Source of the DNA: Vitreoscilla massiliensis
Lineage (GTDB): Bacteria; Pseudomonadota; Gammaproteobacteria; Burkholderiales; Neisseriaceae
DNA: 64,000 nucleotides
NCBI RefSeq assembly: GCF_001457815.1
Contig: NZ_LN898221.1
Span: 453,053 to 517,052 of the forward strand
Direction: 5' to 3'
Part shown: piece after piece, positions 40,410 to 48,806 of the stretch
How the letters are laid out: each line of letters opens with the position of its first letter
Position numbering within the stretch: position 1 is the stretch's first letter
Notes under the pieces: generated by a model
Databases searched by the model: none
Seen by the model: the letters and a program-made list of their open reading frames with translations, nothing else
Told to the model about the DNA's origin: nothing
Position numbers and translations under genes: made by a program

Positions 40410-40425
40410 CAGGCAGTGGTTATAG
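40393..40425. repeat. Palindromic junction between usher and oxidoreductase
   Basis: ATAACCACTGC (40393-40403) is exactly complementary to GCAGTGGTTAT (40413-40423). On each strand GCAGTGGTTATA encodes A-V-V-I, in the usher (KAVVIL) and in the oxidoreductase (QAVVID). Two unrelated genes are joined head to head here, both without their own 5' ends. Confidence 0.75.
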
Positions 40426-41687
40426 ACAATGTCATCGCCTACGATGCCGCGCCACAAGGCCAAGAAGGACCGTGGGTGACGTTCGCGCGCATGGAGACCT
40501 TGCGTTCGCCCAAAACCTTGCACGGCCCGGCTTTGGGCTTGCCGCTATTAACATTCCGAGCTTGGTATACCGCCCAATGGGGCGATGAAGCTTGGGCGCA
40601 ATTGGACAAGATTCCCAAAGACCAATGGATGGATTATTTGGTGTGGTTCCGCCAAGTGCTGAATTTGCCGATACAAAACGGCGTGCGCATGACTCGCATT
40701 TCTGCAGCGGGTGAATTGATTGCCATCGATGTCGAAGGTGCGGTCAACACCACCGTCTACACGCGCAAATTGGTGTTGGCTACAGGCCGCTCAGGTTTGG
40801 GCGGCACCAGTGTGCCAGACTTCTTACAACACGTAGACCGCCAATACTGGGCACACTCCGCCGATGACATTGATTTTGCGGCCTTAAAAGGCAAAAACGT
40901 CGCCGTCATCGGTGCCGGCGCTTCGGCCATGGACAATGCTGCCACCGCCTTGGAAGCCGGTGCAGCATCGTTAGACATGCTCATCCGCCGTCCCGAGATG
41001 CCACGCATCAATAAAATGACCGGCATAGGCAGCCAAGGTGTGGTGCAAGGCATGCACCTTTTGCCTGACGAATGGAAATGGAAAATCTTTGACTATGTCG
41101 CCGCGGCACAAACGCCACCGCCTCATGCGTCTACCTTGCGCGTATCGCACCATGAAAATGCCCATTTTTACTTGAATTGCGGCATCAAAGCGGTAACAGA
41201 ACAAGCCGGACAATTGCTCATCTCCACCTCCCAAAGGCAAAAAGCCTACGATTACCTCATCGCTGCCACTGGCTTTAAAAACGATTTCAGTGGCCGCGCC
41301 GAATTTGCCAACATCGCTCCCCACATCCGCAGCTGGGCCGATGCGCGCTACCAAACCGCTATGGGCAGTGCGCGTACCCACATGTTGGAAGCGCCTGACT
41401 TGGGCCCTGCGTTTGAATTTCAAGAGCGTGTGGCCGGTGCTTGCCCAATGTTGCAACACATTCATTGCTTTAACGACGCCGCCATGCTCAGTCACGGCAA
41501 GGTATCTGGCGACATTCCTGCGGTCAGCGCCGGTGCTGAGCGCTTGGTGCGCGGCATCACCGCGGCCTTATTTCAAGAAGACATCCAACAACACTATGCC
41601 AGCTTGGAAGCCTTTGCCCATCCAGAACTCTTGGGCGACGAGTGGACTGACTCATCGCCGCTGATTAAACACGAGGTATTGCTGTGA
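40416..41687 (+). pseudogene. Flavin-dependent oxidoreductase/monooxygenase, N-terminus missing
   Basis: In these 423 residues, the second Rossmann motif KGKNVAVIGAGASAMDNAAT, for NADPH, lies near residue 160. The ATG motif region LLIAATGF (DYLIAATGFKNDF) is near 290. The first Rossmann (GxGxxG) for FAD that starts such proteins is absent; before the frame's first start codon lies the usher gene. About 90 residues are therefore missing. Related full-length enzymes are FAD/NAD(P)H-dependent. Its stop overlaps the next gene (GTGA). Likely non-functional. Confidence 0.75.
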
Positions 41688-42160
41688 AAGACACCATAGA
41701 CGTATGCGCAGGCATTACAGAAGCCAGCGCCTTATACCAAACCCGCCGTTTTCGACCCGAATTTGTCGACGGCGCGGTGCAATGCGAAGCATCGGTATTG
41801 CGGCCTGTAAACGATTTGGGCTTAAGTGCCGAGCTGCGTTTGGCCATTGCCTTGCGCATCGCCAAACACAATGGCGTGGCCAGCTTAATCGCCGAATACA
41901 AACAGCGTTTTGCCGAAGTGGCAGCAACACCAGCCTTACAAGCCTTGGCACATGGCCAAGAAATGGGGGCGGAATGGGAAGCATTGGCGCGCCACATCGA
42001 CATGGTGACGCAAGAGCCCAGCCTCGCCAATGCCGAGCACATCGCCTTATTGCGTCAAGCAGGCTACAGCGACAGCCAAATCGTGGCCTTGTCGGAATTG
42101 ATTGCATTTGTGAATTTTCAAACCCGCGTCGTCAGCGGTTTGCAATTGTTGGGGGCTTAA
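41684..42160 (+). CDS. CMD-domain protein (Avi_7170 / TIGR04029-like)
   Basis: The 158-residue protein starts at GTG 41684 overlapping the oxidoreductase stop. It has the helical fold of carboxymuconolactone-decarboxylase/AhpD relatives and ends LSELIAFVNFQTRVVSGLQL, typical of the CMD-like Avi_7170 type. Those members occur next to an alkylhydroperoxidase-like partner, and a fragment of such a gene follows. A CxxC redox motif is not seen. An uptake sequence lies inside the gene (about 41800) and encodes LRPV. Confidence 0.7.
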   Translation: MKDTIDVCAGITEASALYQTRRFRPEFVDGAVQCEASVLRPVNDLGLSAELRLAIALRIAKHNGVASLIAEYKQRFAEVAATPALQALAHGQEMGAEWEALARHIDMVTQEPSLANAEHIALLRQAGYSDSQIVALSELIAFVNFQTRVVSGLQLLGA

Positions 42161-42162
42161 TC

Positions 42163-42294
42163 ATGTTGGCTAAAGTGAGTTTAAAAAGTTTGGATTGGCA
42201 TCCTTACATCACGCCAGTCGATGTCGCCACGGCGACACCCGAACAATTGGCGGCGATGCAGGTCACGCCATCGAATAAGAAGATTTCCGATTGA
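42163..42294 (+). pseudogene. Alkylhydroperoxidase-like (Avi_7169 type) fragment
   Basis: Only 43 codons remain: MLAKVSLKSLDWHPYITPVD, then TATPEQLAAMQVTP and NKKISD before TGA. The start resembles the N-terminus of the AhpD-domain partner of the CMD-domain protein (WHP...EP/TPVD..ATPEQ). The catalytic domain (about 150 residues) is missing. It ends before a hairpin terminator. Confidence 0.55.
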
Positions 42295-42371
42295 GTGTCA
42301 GTAAATAATTGAACAAGCTCCGATGGCGTACTTCACCTACTCGGTTTCTAAAGATGCAATGACGCATACAC

Positions 42372-42405
42372 AAAACACCCACCCAATTGCCAAGGTGGGT
42401 GTTTT
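42372..42405 (+). terminator. Hairpin terminator upstream of ABC importer
   Basis: AAAACACCCACC (42372-42383) and GGTGGGTGTTTT (42394-42405) form a 12-bp perfect stem with A- and T-tracts, typical Rho-independent structure. Confidence 0.8.
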
Positions 42406-42439
42406 AAATTGCCACGCTTAATCGTAGGAAATGATTTCC

Positions 42440-43177
42440 ATGCTTGAAATAAACGACTTACACCTCGCCTATGGCGACACCCAAATCCTCAAAGGGGTGA
42501 ACCTGCAAGTGAACCGCGGCGATGTGGTTTCCATCATCGGCCCCAGCGGCACCGGTAAAACCACCTTATTGCGCTGTATCAATTACTTGGCCAAACCCAC
42601 TTCCGGCACGATTCAATTTGACCAAGTGACTATGGACTACCGCAAGCCCGACAAAGCCGCCATCCGCAACATCCGTTTGCACACCGCCATGGTGTTCCAG
42701 CAATTCAATGTGTTTAAAAACATGACGGTATTGCAAAACGTGATGGACCCCTTGTTGGTGGTACAAGGCAAATCCAAAGACGAAGCCCGCGCCATCGCCG
42801 AACAAGAATTGGACAAGGTAGGCCTGTCTGCCAAACTCAATCACTACCCATCGCAATTGTCAGGCGGCCAATTGCAGCGCACCGGCATCGCCCGCGCCTT
42901 GGCAGTGAAACCCGAAGTCATCTTGTTTGATGAACCGACCTCATCACTGGACCCAGAATTGGTGAACGAAGTGTTGAAAGTGATTAAAGACGTCACTTCT
43001 TCTGGCATTACCGCCTTATTGGTCACGCATGAAATGCAGTTTGCCAAAAGCATCTCCAACCGCGTGGTGTTTATGGACCAAGGCGTGGTGGCCGCCGAAG
43101 GCACACCTGCTGAGATTTTTGACACCCCCCAATTGCCACGTTTGGCTCAGTTTCTCAATTCAGAACGTTTCGCATAA
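42440..43177 (+). CDS. Polar amino-acid ABC transporter, ATP-binding protein
   Basis: The 245-residue ATPase has Walker A GPSGTGKTT (near residue 34), a Q-loop MVFQQFNVFKNMTVLQNV, the signature LSGGQLQR (usually LSGGQQQR), Walker B VILFDEPTSSLDP and switch H in LLVTHEMQF. It is of the GlnQ/HisP type. ATG 42440 follows TAGGAAATGATTTCC; an earlier in-frame ATG is at 42431. The binding protein and two permease genes follow, so the set forms one importer. Confidence 0.92.
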   Translation: MLEINDLHLAYGDTQILKGVNLQVNRGDVVSIIGPSGTGKTTLLRCINYLAKPTSGTIQFDQVTMDYRKPDKAAIRNIRLHTAMVFQQFNVFKNMTVLQNVMDPLLVVQGKSKDEARAIAEQELDKVGLSAKLNHYPSQLSGGQLQRTGIARALAVKPEVILFDEPTSSLDPELVNEVLKVIKDVTSSGITALLVTHEMQFAKSISNRVVFMDQGVVAAEGTPAEIFDTPQLPRLAQFLNSERFA

Positions 43178-43195
43178 TAGCATTCAGGAAAAACC

Positions 43196-44047
43196 ATGAA
43201 ATTCGCACACACATCCGCATCCCGTTACACCTTACCGACTTTATTGGCCGTTGCCCTAGGTCTAAGCACCGCTGCTTGCAGCAAATCAGAGGATAAAGCG
43301 GCCAGTAAAACCGAAAATGGCGTGCGCGTGATCAAAATCGCCACTGCTGCCGAATCCAAACCCCTGTCTTGGGGCGCCATCGGTGTCGAGCCACAAGGTT
43401 ACGAGCCTGAAGTGTTGAAAGCCATCAATGCCAAACTGCCACAATACAAATTTGTGATGGAAGGCGCGGCCGACATCGCCCAAGAAACTGGCATCGCCAC
43501 CGGCAAATACGACATGGCCACTGGCGGCTATTTCAAAGCACCGGAACGCGAAAAACAATTCTTAATTCCGTCCAATCCCATGGGCGCGAGCTTGATGAAA
43601 ATCTACAGCCGCAGCGACAGCAACATCAACGAAGTGAAAGACTTGGTCGGTAAAAAAGTCGTACCAGTCAGCGCCGGTGGCGGTGTGTACAAATTCATCA
43701 CCAAATGGCAAGAACAAAACCCTGATTACAAAATCAACATCACCGCTTCCAGCGCCGGCATTCCTTACCCAGACCGCTTAAAAGAAGTGCAAAACGGCAA
43801 ATACGACGCCTTGGTATTGCCATCGAATTTGGGCGAACAAACGGTGATAGAAAACCAAAAACTGGCCATCAAATCCAGCGAACCGGTTTCCATAGACAAT
43901 ACTTACATCCTCATCCACAAATCGGCAGAAAACCAAGTCTTGAGCGACGACATCAATAAGGTATTGAAAGAATTAAAAGACGACGGCACCTTGTCGAAAA
44001 TTTCGCAAAAATGGTTTGGTGAAGACGTGATGAAATACGTGAAATAA
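43196..44047 (+). CDS. Amino-acid ABC transporter substrate-binding lipoprotein
   Basis: The 283-residue family-3 solute-binding protein has a lipoprotein signal with lipobox LSTAAC-SKSED (C28). The mature part shows the fold's IKIATAAESKPLSWGAIG start, GKYDMATGG..., DLVGKKVVPVSAGGG and GKYDALVLP strands of the second lobe. It delivers substrate to the permeases encoded next; the ligand is not evident. AGGAAAAACC precedes the ATG. Confidence 0.92.
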   Translation: MKFAHTSASRYTLPTLLAVALGLSTAACSKSEDKAASKTENGVRVIKIATAAESKPLSWGAIGVEPQGYEPEVLKAINAKLPQYKFVMEGAADIAQETGIATGKYDMATGGYFKAPEREKQFLIPSNPMGASLMKIYSRSDSNINEVKDLVGKKVVPVSAGGGVYKFITKWQEQNPDYKINITASSAGIPYPDRLKEVQNGKYDALVLPSNLGEQTVIENQKLAIKSSEPVSIDNTYILIHKSAENQVLSDDINKVLKELKDDGTLSKISQKWFGEDVMKYVK

Positions 44048-44102
44048 GCATTTTCGCTGCATCACTGTCATCACCCAAGTAATAACACAGGAGTATCTGA
44101 AA

Positions 44103-44807
44103 GTGGATCTGAGTATTGTGATTCCCGAGTTGCTGTCGGCTTTGCCGTTAACGCTCGCCATCATGTTTGTGGCCATGGCCATAGGTTTGGTGTTGGCCAT
44201 GGTGGCCACGGCTTTACGGGTTTACAGGCTGCCTGTTATCAGCCAGCTCGCAGACTTTTATGTCTCTCATGCGCGCAGTGTGCCTGTGATATTGCAGTTG
44301 TTTGTGGCGTTTTATGGTTTGCCTGTGATTGCCAGCTTGTTTGGCATCGACGACTTTATGTCGGCCACGGTCGCGTCTATGGTGGGCATGAGTTTGTATC
44401 ACGGCGGTTATTTGTCCGAAGTGATACGCCCTGCTTACTTGGCCATAGACCGCGGTCAACATGAGGCTGCTGATATTTTGGGCTACAGTTTCTGGCAAAA
44501 AATCACCCGCATCATCGGCCCACAGGCAGTGCACATCGCCTTACTCGGTTATGGCAACTCCATCATCTACCTCATCCACAATGTGGCTTTGGTGATGTAC
44601 ATCGGTGCGGCCGATGTGATGGCCACTGCCCACTTAATCATGGAACGCGATTACAACCAATACCAATTCAGCACTTACTTGATTTTGGCGGTATTGTACT
44701 CAGCCTTATGCCTGATTGCCTGGCTCATCGTGCGTTTCTTTGAAAAGCGCCAAGCCAAGTACACCCAAGCCGGTGCGGCCAAAATGAAACTCTCAAGCGG
44801 CCTGTAA
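44103..44807 (+). CDS. Amino-acid ABC transporter permease 1
   Basis: Starts at GTG 44103 after CAGGAG. The 234-residue inner-membrane protein has 5-6 helices and the permease signature HEAADILGYSFWQKITRIIG, matching EAAxxLG...F..I..P. PVILQLFVAFYGLPVI is also conserved. Its last codons form the uptake sequence AAGCGGCCTGTAA, with TAA as the stop codon. The permease 2 gene starts 23 bases on. Confidence 0.92.
   Translation: MDLSIVIPELLSALPLTLAIMFVAMAIGLVLAMVATALRVYRLPVISQLADFYVSHARSVPVILQLFVAFYGLPVIASLFGIDDFMSATVASMVGMSLYHGGYLSEVIRPAYLAIDRGQHEAADILGYSFWQKITRIIGPQAVHIALLGYGNSIIYLIHNVALVMYIGAADVMATAHLIMERDYNQYQFSTYLILAVLYSALCLIAWLIVRFFEKRQAKYTQAGAAKMKLSSGL
44795..44807 (+). repeat. DNA uptake sequence overlapping a stop codon
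   Basis: AAGCGGCCTGTAA supplies the last four codons (S-G-L-stop) of permease 1. Confidence 0.75.
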
Positions 44808-44830
44808 GCTTGCAAATGAGGACAGAATAA

Positions 44831-45523
44831 ATGTTTGATTTAGAAGTATTGCTACCGGATTTTTTAAGCATCTTAGAAGCCGTACCCTTGACCTTGGCCA
44901 TGGCCATCACCGTATTCATACTCTCCACCTTGTTCGGCGGCCTGTATGCTTACATTGAACACAAGCGCATTCCGGTTTTGCGCGAGTAGTTGGTGGTGTA
45001 CAAAATTGCCGTCAAAGGCATCCCCATGGTCATCGTCATCTTTTTGGCCTATTACGGCTTGCCGATGTTGATACAGGCGTTCGCAACGGTATTTGGCATC
45101 CAAACCAATCCGCACACCGTGCCCAATTGGGTCATCATCATCGTGGCTTTGACCAGTTGTGTGTCGGCGTTCCAAGCCGAAATCATCAAAGGCAGTTTGA
45201 ATGCGTTTGACAAAGGCCAAGCCGAGGCAGCGCAGTCTTTGGGTTACAGCCAATGGCAATTGTTCCGCCGCGTGTTGTTTCCACAAATGATTGTTTCTGC
45301 CATTCCCGATTTGGTCAATTCCTTTATGGTCATCATGAAAGCGATGTCGTTGGCATTTGCCATTGAAGTGGTTGATATTTTCGCCAAATCCCAATTGACG
45401 GCGGCGCTTAACTTCTATTATTTGGAAGCCTTCTTGGTGGCGGTGGTGTTTTACATGCTCATCGCGTTTGCGGTCACTAAAATGGCCGACAGCATCGAAT
45501 CGCGTCTGCGTTTAAGAAGTTAA
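44831..45523 (+). pseudogene. Amino-acid ABC transporter permease 2 with in-frame TAG
   Basis: From ATG 44831 the frame reads MFDLEVLLPDFLSILEAVPL and on to IPVLRE, then TAG at 44987-44989, then LVVYKIAVKGIPMVIVIFLA in the same frame. The rest holds the permease signature QAEAAQSLGYSQWQLFRRVL and ends at 45523. Apart from one codon the 230-codon gene looks intact. Either a recent nonsense mutation, a sequence error or read-through. Without read-through the importer would depend on permease 1 alone. Confidence 0.82.
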
Positions 45524-45543
45524 CACAGGTCATCTCTGCTCAC

Positions 45544-45576
45544 AAAAAAGAATCGGCACGCCGCCGATTCTTTTTT
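45544..45576. terminator. Bidirectional hairpin terminator
   Basis: AAAAAAGAATCGGC (45544-45557) and GCCGATTCTTTTTT (45563-45576) form a 14-bp stem between two converging genes. Confidence 0.85.
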
Positions 45577-45591
45577 TATGCTCTGCCTAGC

Positions 45592-46791
45592 TTATTCAGT
45601 CATATTCCGCAATTTCAAAGCCAAATGCTGACCACACAGTTTCAGTGCCAATTCCAAACTGGCGGTATCGGTGGCAGTATTGGTGTAAGCCGTGAGCCAG
45701 CCATACACCCGCTCCGCATCGTCCTCTATCAATACAATGATTTCATCATGGCTATCGGTTTCCACCAAATGGTAATCGGCTTGTGGTGATGCAGGATGTG
45801 CATTAGCAGCGGCCTGTAAATCCTGATAACGCTGCAAATAAGTGTCATTTTGTTGCAGCGCAGTAGCGACATGTTTGTGTATGGCCCAACGCATGCCCGT
45901 ACCGGCGGCATCGATGATGCGCAAACTGCCCGCTTGCAGTTGAAAACCATCCACCACACTGTCTAAAACCTTGCTTAAATCGGCTTGATTGACATTGGCC
46001 GTATTGATGGCCTGCGCAGTGGTTTGCAAACCCGATAAATACAATTGCAATTGTGTTGACAATTGGCTTTGCAATTCCAATTGGTTCTGCAAATCACCAA
46101 AGTCGGCCTGTAAACCACTGGCAAGGTGATTGAAGTCATCGCTTAAAGGATAGAGCTCGGCTTGCAGCGGCTTCTCCACTCGCACCTCAAACTGCTGTTG
46201 GCGCAACAATGCCAAGCCGCGTTGCAAATCACCCAAAGGCTTGAGCACAAACAAATACAGCAACAACACTGCCAATACTGCCGAAACCAATAACATGAAC
46301 ACCAATAAGGTCTGCGCTCTGCGCATGTTTTGAATACTGCGGGTGTTTTCATGCTCTATGCTTTTGACCAAATCATTGATGTTGGCCACAAATTTCTCCG
46401 CCTCATGCAGCAGCTTAAGTGAAGGTTGACCGGTTTTGCCGGTGGTCAGTAATTTGGTGCGAAACACCACAAAACCGGCCTGTACCTTGTTTAATTGTTG
46501 TAAATACTCATTCTCAATCTCCGAGCCCAGACTTCCTTGTTGCAACTGCGTCAAATCTTGCATCTTGTTTTCAAACACTTGGATTTGCTCGGTCATGGAA
46601 GCGGTCTGCCCCGACTGCACCAAGGCCACCATCAAATACGTTTGTTTGCGCAGCGACCCGGCCTCATTGATGGCGACACCGCGGTCTTCCAAACGCCAAG
46701 TAATGCTGAGGGTAATTCCCACAAACAACAGGGCAAACATCAGCCAAATGACCGTAAATACAATCAACTTACGCAATAAATGACTCGCCAT
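45592..46791 (-). CDS. NarX/NarQ-like sensor without kinase domain
   Basis: This protein has about 399 residues from ATG 46791 (an in-frame ATG at 46818 would add nine). It has TM1 (about 9-31), the nitrate-sensor P-box RGVAINEAGSLRKQTY (37-52), a four-helix periplasmic sensor, TM2 (about 160-182), a HAMP region (KPLGDLQRGLALLRQQQFEV) and a GAF-like domain to the end. Histidine-kinase (HisKA_3, HATPase) domains that follow in NarX are missing; the gene stops at TGA and a terminator follows. It may be truncated or may modulate another kinase. No response regulator is adjacent. Confidence 0.8.
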   Translation of the reverse strand: MASHLLRKLIVFTVIWLMFALLFVGITLSITWRLEDRGVAINEAGSLRKQTYLMVALVQSGQTASMTEQIQVFENKMQDLTQLQQGSLGSEIENEYLQQLNKVQAGFVVFRTKLLTTGKTGQPSLKLLHEAEKFVANINDLVKSIEHENTRSIQNMRRAQTLLVFMLLVSAVLAVLLLYLFVLKPLGDLQRGLALLRQQQFEVRVEKPLQAELYPLSDDFNHLASGLQADFGDLQNQLELQSQLSTQLQLYLSGLQTTAQAINTANVNQADLSKVLDSVVDGFQLQAGSLRIIDAAGTGMRWAIHKHVATALQQNDTYLQRYQDLQAAANAHPASPQADYHLVETDSHDEIIVLIEDDAERVYGWLTAYTNTATDTASLELALKLCGQHLALKLRNMTE

Positions 46792-47342
46792 CACACTCTC
46801 TTCTATCCATTCGCTCACATCACAGGTTTTTAATTCACACCAGTCAATACCAATCTATGCACTCAGCACTCATATCAAGGCCTACCATAGCGTTAATATT
46901 CACAATGAATATAATAATTCATTTATGCCACAGAGTCATAAGAGTTTCCACTCAATTTAAAGCATCACTGCTGATTTCGGCACTGCGGGTGTGATGGAGC
47001 AAACGCCTTGTCGCTGGATGATTTTGTTAGCAAGCGTGCTGATTTCTTTCTTTGAGTGCAAGCCATTTCGCTAAAGCCTCCGGCCAACTCAAGATTTTCA
47101 TATCCAGCCATTGATTCACATCATCACAGTCAAATTGATTGGCCCATCTTTATCAGCACAACAATACGATGTGAATCATTGTTGTTTAAATTCAAACACT
47201 AAAATTCAAATCATGTGGTCATTAAAATTATTAGCAAAAGTAAAAATATTAGTTGATTTTTTACTTTTATCTAATTATTCTGAAACAGAGTTCTATCCAA
47301 ACCAACAAAAAAATACCAATAAAAGATCGACAAAGGAAACCC
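46792..47342. other. 550-bp gap between sensor gene and binding-protein gene
   Basis: The middle (46975-47110) carries a short minus-strand stretch reading WLDMKILSWPEALAKWLALK followed by a stop, perhaps an old gene remnant. Bases 47200-47300 are A/T-rich and probably hold the promoter of the next gene. No uptake sequence is seen. Confidence 0.4.
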
Positions 47343-48467
47343 ATGAAACAAATCTCTTTATCTTTGCTGTTGGCAACAGTGGTGGGCGTGGCGGCCTGTA
47401 GCAATGGCGGTGACAGTGGTAGCAATGCCAATTCAAGTGGCAGTACGCCGCAAACAGCAGCCAGTGGCAACAGTGCTGGCGGCAGTGGCAAACGTGACTT
47501 TACCATCGCCGCTACTGGTGGCACTTACCAAGATGCGATACGCACTTTGTACTTCAAGCCTTTTTCGGAAAAAACCAACAAACCAATATTGGATGAAGTA
47601 TTTGATGGCGGCTATGGCGTGATTCAAGCCAAAGTTCAAGGCGGCAATGCCAACTGGGACGTGGTGCAAATGGAAGCGCAAGACTTGGCGCGCGCCTGTG
47701 CCGATGGCCTGTTGGAAAAATTGGATTGGGACAAATTGGGTGGTAAAGACAAGTTCATTGAGGGCGCTGCCGCCACCGATTGCGGCGTTGGCTCCATCGT
47801 CTGGGCCACCGCCATCACTTACGATGGCAACAAACTCAAAGAAGGCCCCACTTCTTGGCAAGATTTTTGGGATTTGAAAAAATTCCCAGGCAAACGTGCC
47901 ATGCGCAAACAGCCTGAATACGCATTGGAATCGGCTTTACTGGCCGATGGTGTCAGCCCTGACCAAATCTACACCGTTTTGGCCACACCAGAAGGCGTAG
48001 ACCGCGCGTTTAAGAAATTGGATGAAATCAAAGCGAATTTATTGTGGTGGGAATCGGGTGCACAGCCTTTGCAATACATTGCTTCGGGCGAAGTAGTAAT
48101 GGCAACGGCATTTAATGGCCGTGTCACCGGCATGAACCGCACCGAAGGCACCAATTTCAAAATCGTGTGGCCAGGCAGCTTGTATGGCATAGACAGCTGG
48201 ACCATCTTAAAAGGCTCGCCATACAAAGACGTCGGCATGGATTTCATTGCTTACGCGACTTCCGCCGATGTGCAGTCTAAATTGCCTGAAGTTCAAGCCT
48301 ATGGCATTACCAATAAAGACGCGATTGCCAAAGTACCGGAAAAATTTGCCGCCGATTTGCCTTCATCGCCTGCCAATATCAAAGATGCGATTGCCTGGGA
48401 TGCCAATTTCTGGGTAGACCATTCAGAAGAATTGACCGAACGCTTTAACGCGTGGTTGGCCAAATAA
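47343..48467 (+). CDS. PotD-like polyamine-type ABC substrate-binding lipoprotein
   Basis: The 374-residue product has a lipoprotein signal with lipobox VGVAAC-SNGGD (C19), a low-complexity G/S/N linker and a family-1-type solute-binding fold (FTIAATGGTYQDAIRTLYFK, NWDVVQMEAQDLARACADG, LLEKLDWDKLGGKDKF, PTSWQDFWDLKKFPGKRAMR). Such proteins bind spermidine/putrescine or related compounds. No ATPase or permease genes are next to it. ATG 47343 follows AAAGGAAACCC. A near-uptake sequence GCGGCCTGTAG codes for the lipobox. Confidence 0.88.
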   Translation: MKQISLSLLLATVVGVAACSNGGDSGSNANSSGSTPQTAASGNSAGGSGKRDFTIAATGGTYQDAIRTLYFKPFSEKTNKPILDEVFDGGYGVIQAKVQGGNANWDVVQMEAQDLARACADGLLEKLDWDKLGGKDKFIEGAAATDCGVGSIVWATAITYDGNKLKEGPTSWQDFWDLKKFPGKRAMRKQPEYALESALLADGVSPDQIYTVLATPEGVDRAFKKLDEIKANLLWWESGAQPLQYIASGEVVMATAFNGRVTGMNRTEGTNFKIVWPGSLYGIDSWTILKGSPYKDVGMDFIAYATSADVQSKLPEVQAYGITNKDAIAKVPEKFAADLPSSPANIKDAIAWDANFWVDHSEELTERFNAWLAK

Positions 48468-48484
48468 TCAGCAAACGGTGGACA

Positions 48485-48513
48485 CAAAAAAAGACGCTTT
48501 AAAGCGTCTTTTT
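48485..48513 (+). terminator. Terminator after potD-like gene
   Basis: AAAAAAAGACGCTTT and AAAGCGTCTTTTTT form a long hairpin with A/T ends, 18 bases past the stop. Confidence 0.85.
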
Positions 48514-48536
48514 TCATTGTGCTGTCACAACAGCCA

Positions 48537-48806
48537 TTATTTGCGGTCGCCGCGTACGAAGTAACCGACGCCAGTACCTTGTTTGTATTCACCTTCTACT
48601 TTGAACAATGGGTTAATTTCTTTAGGGTTCACACGATTGGTGCTGACCACTTCCACTGCATGGATGTCTTGTTTGGCAATTTGTGCATTGCTTTGGGCAA
48701 ATGGGTTCAATTGTGGGCCATTGTGATTCACACCCACAGCTGCCATCGCCATAGAAGAAATCATCGCCAAAGTTGCCAATGTTGAGGCCATAATCATTTT
48801 TTTCAT
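48537..48806 (-). CDS. Small secreted protein, 89 aa
   Basis: It has a signal peptide MKKMIMASTLATLAMISSMA ending near AMA-AVG. The mature 66 residues are polar, with FKVEGEYKQGTGVGYFVRGD at the end. No family is recognised. Ribosome site AAAAGGCAATGCA lies before ATG 48806. It faces the potD-like gene and shares a terminator region. Confidence 0.65.
   Translation of the reverse strand: MKKMIMASTLATLAMISSMAMAAVGVNHNGPQLNPFAQSNAQIAKQDIHAVEVVSTNRVNPKEINPLFKVEGEYKQGTGVGYFVRGDRK

Noticed and set aside
40410..40523. N-terminal extension of the usher
   Set aside because: The extra 38 codons are antisense to the oxidoreductase gene and are not usher-like; they are beyond the fusion point.
37902..44989. 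Reassignment of TAG to an amino acid
   Set aside because: TAG also ends small genes here (660-662, 7286-7288), and only two or three genes have internal TAGs, so isolated mutations are the simpler reading.
46975..47110. Gene remnant in the gap after the sensor gene
   Set aside because: Only about 20 codons read sensibly before a stop; too short to assign.
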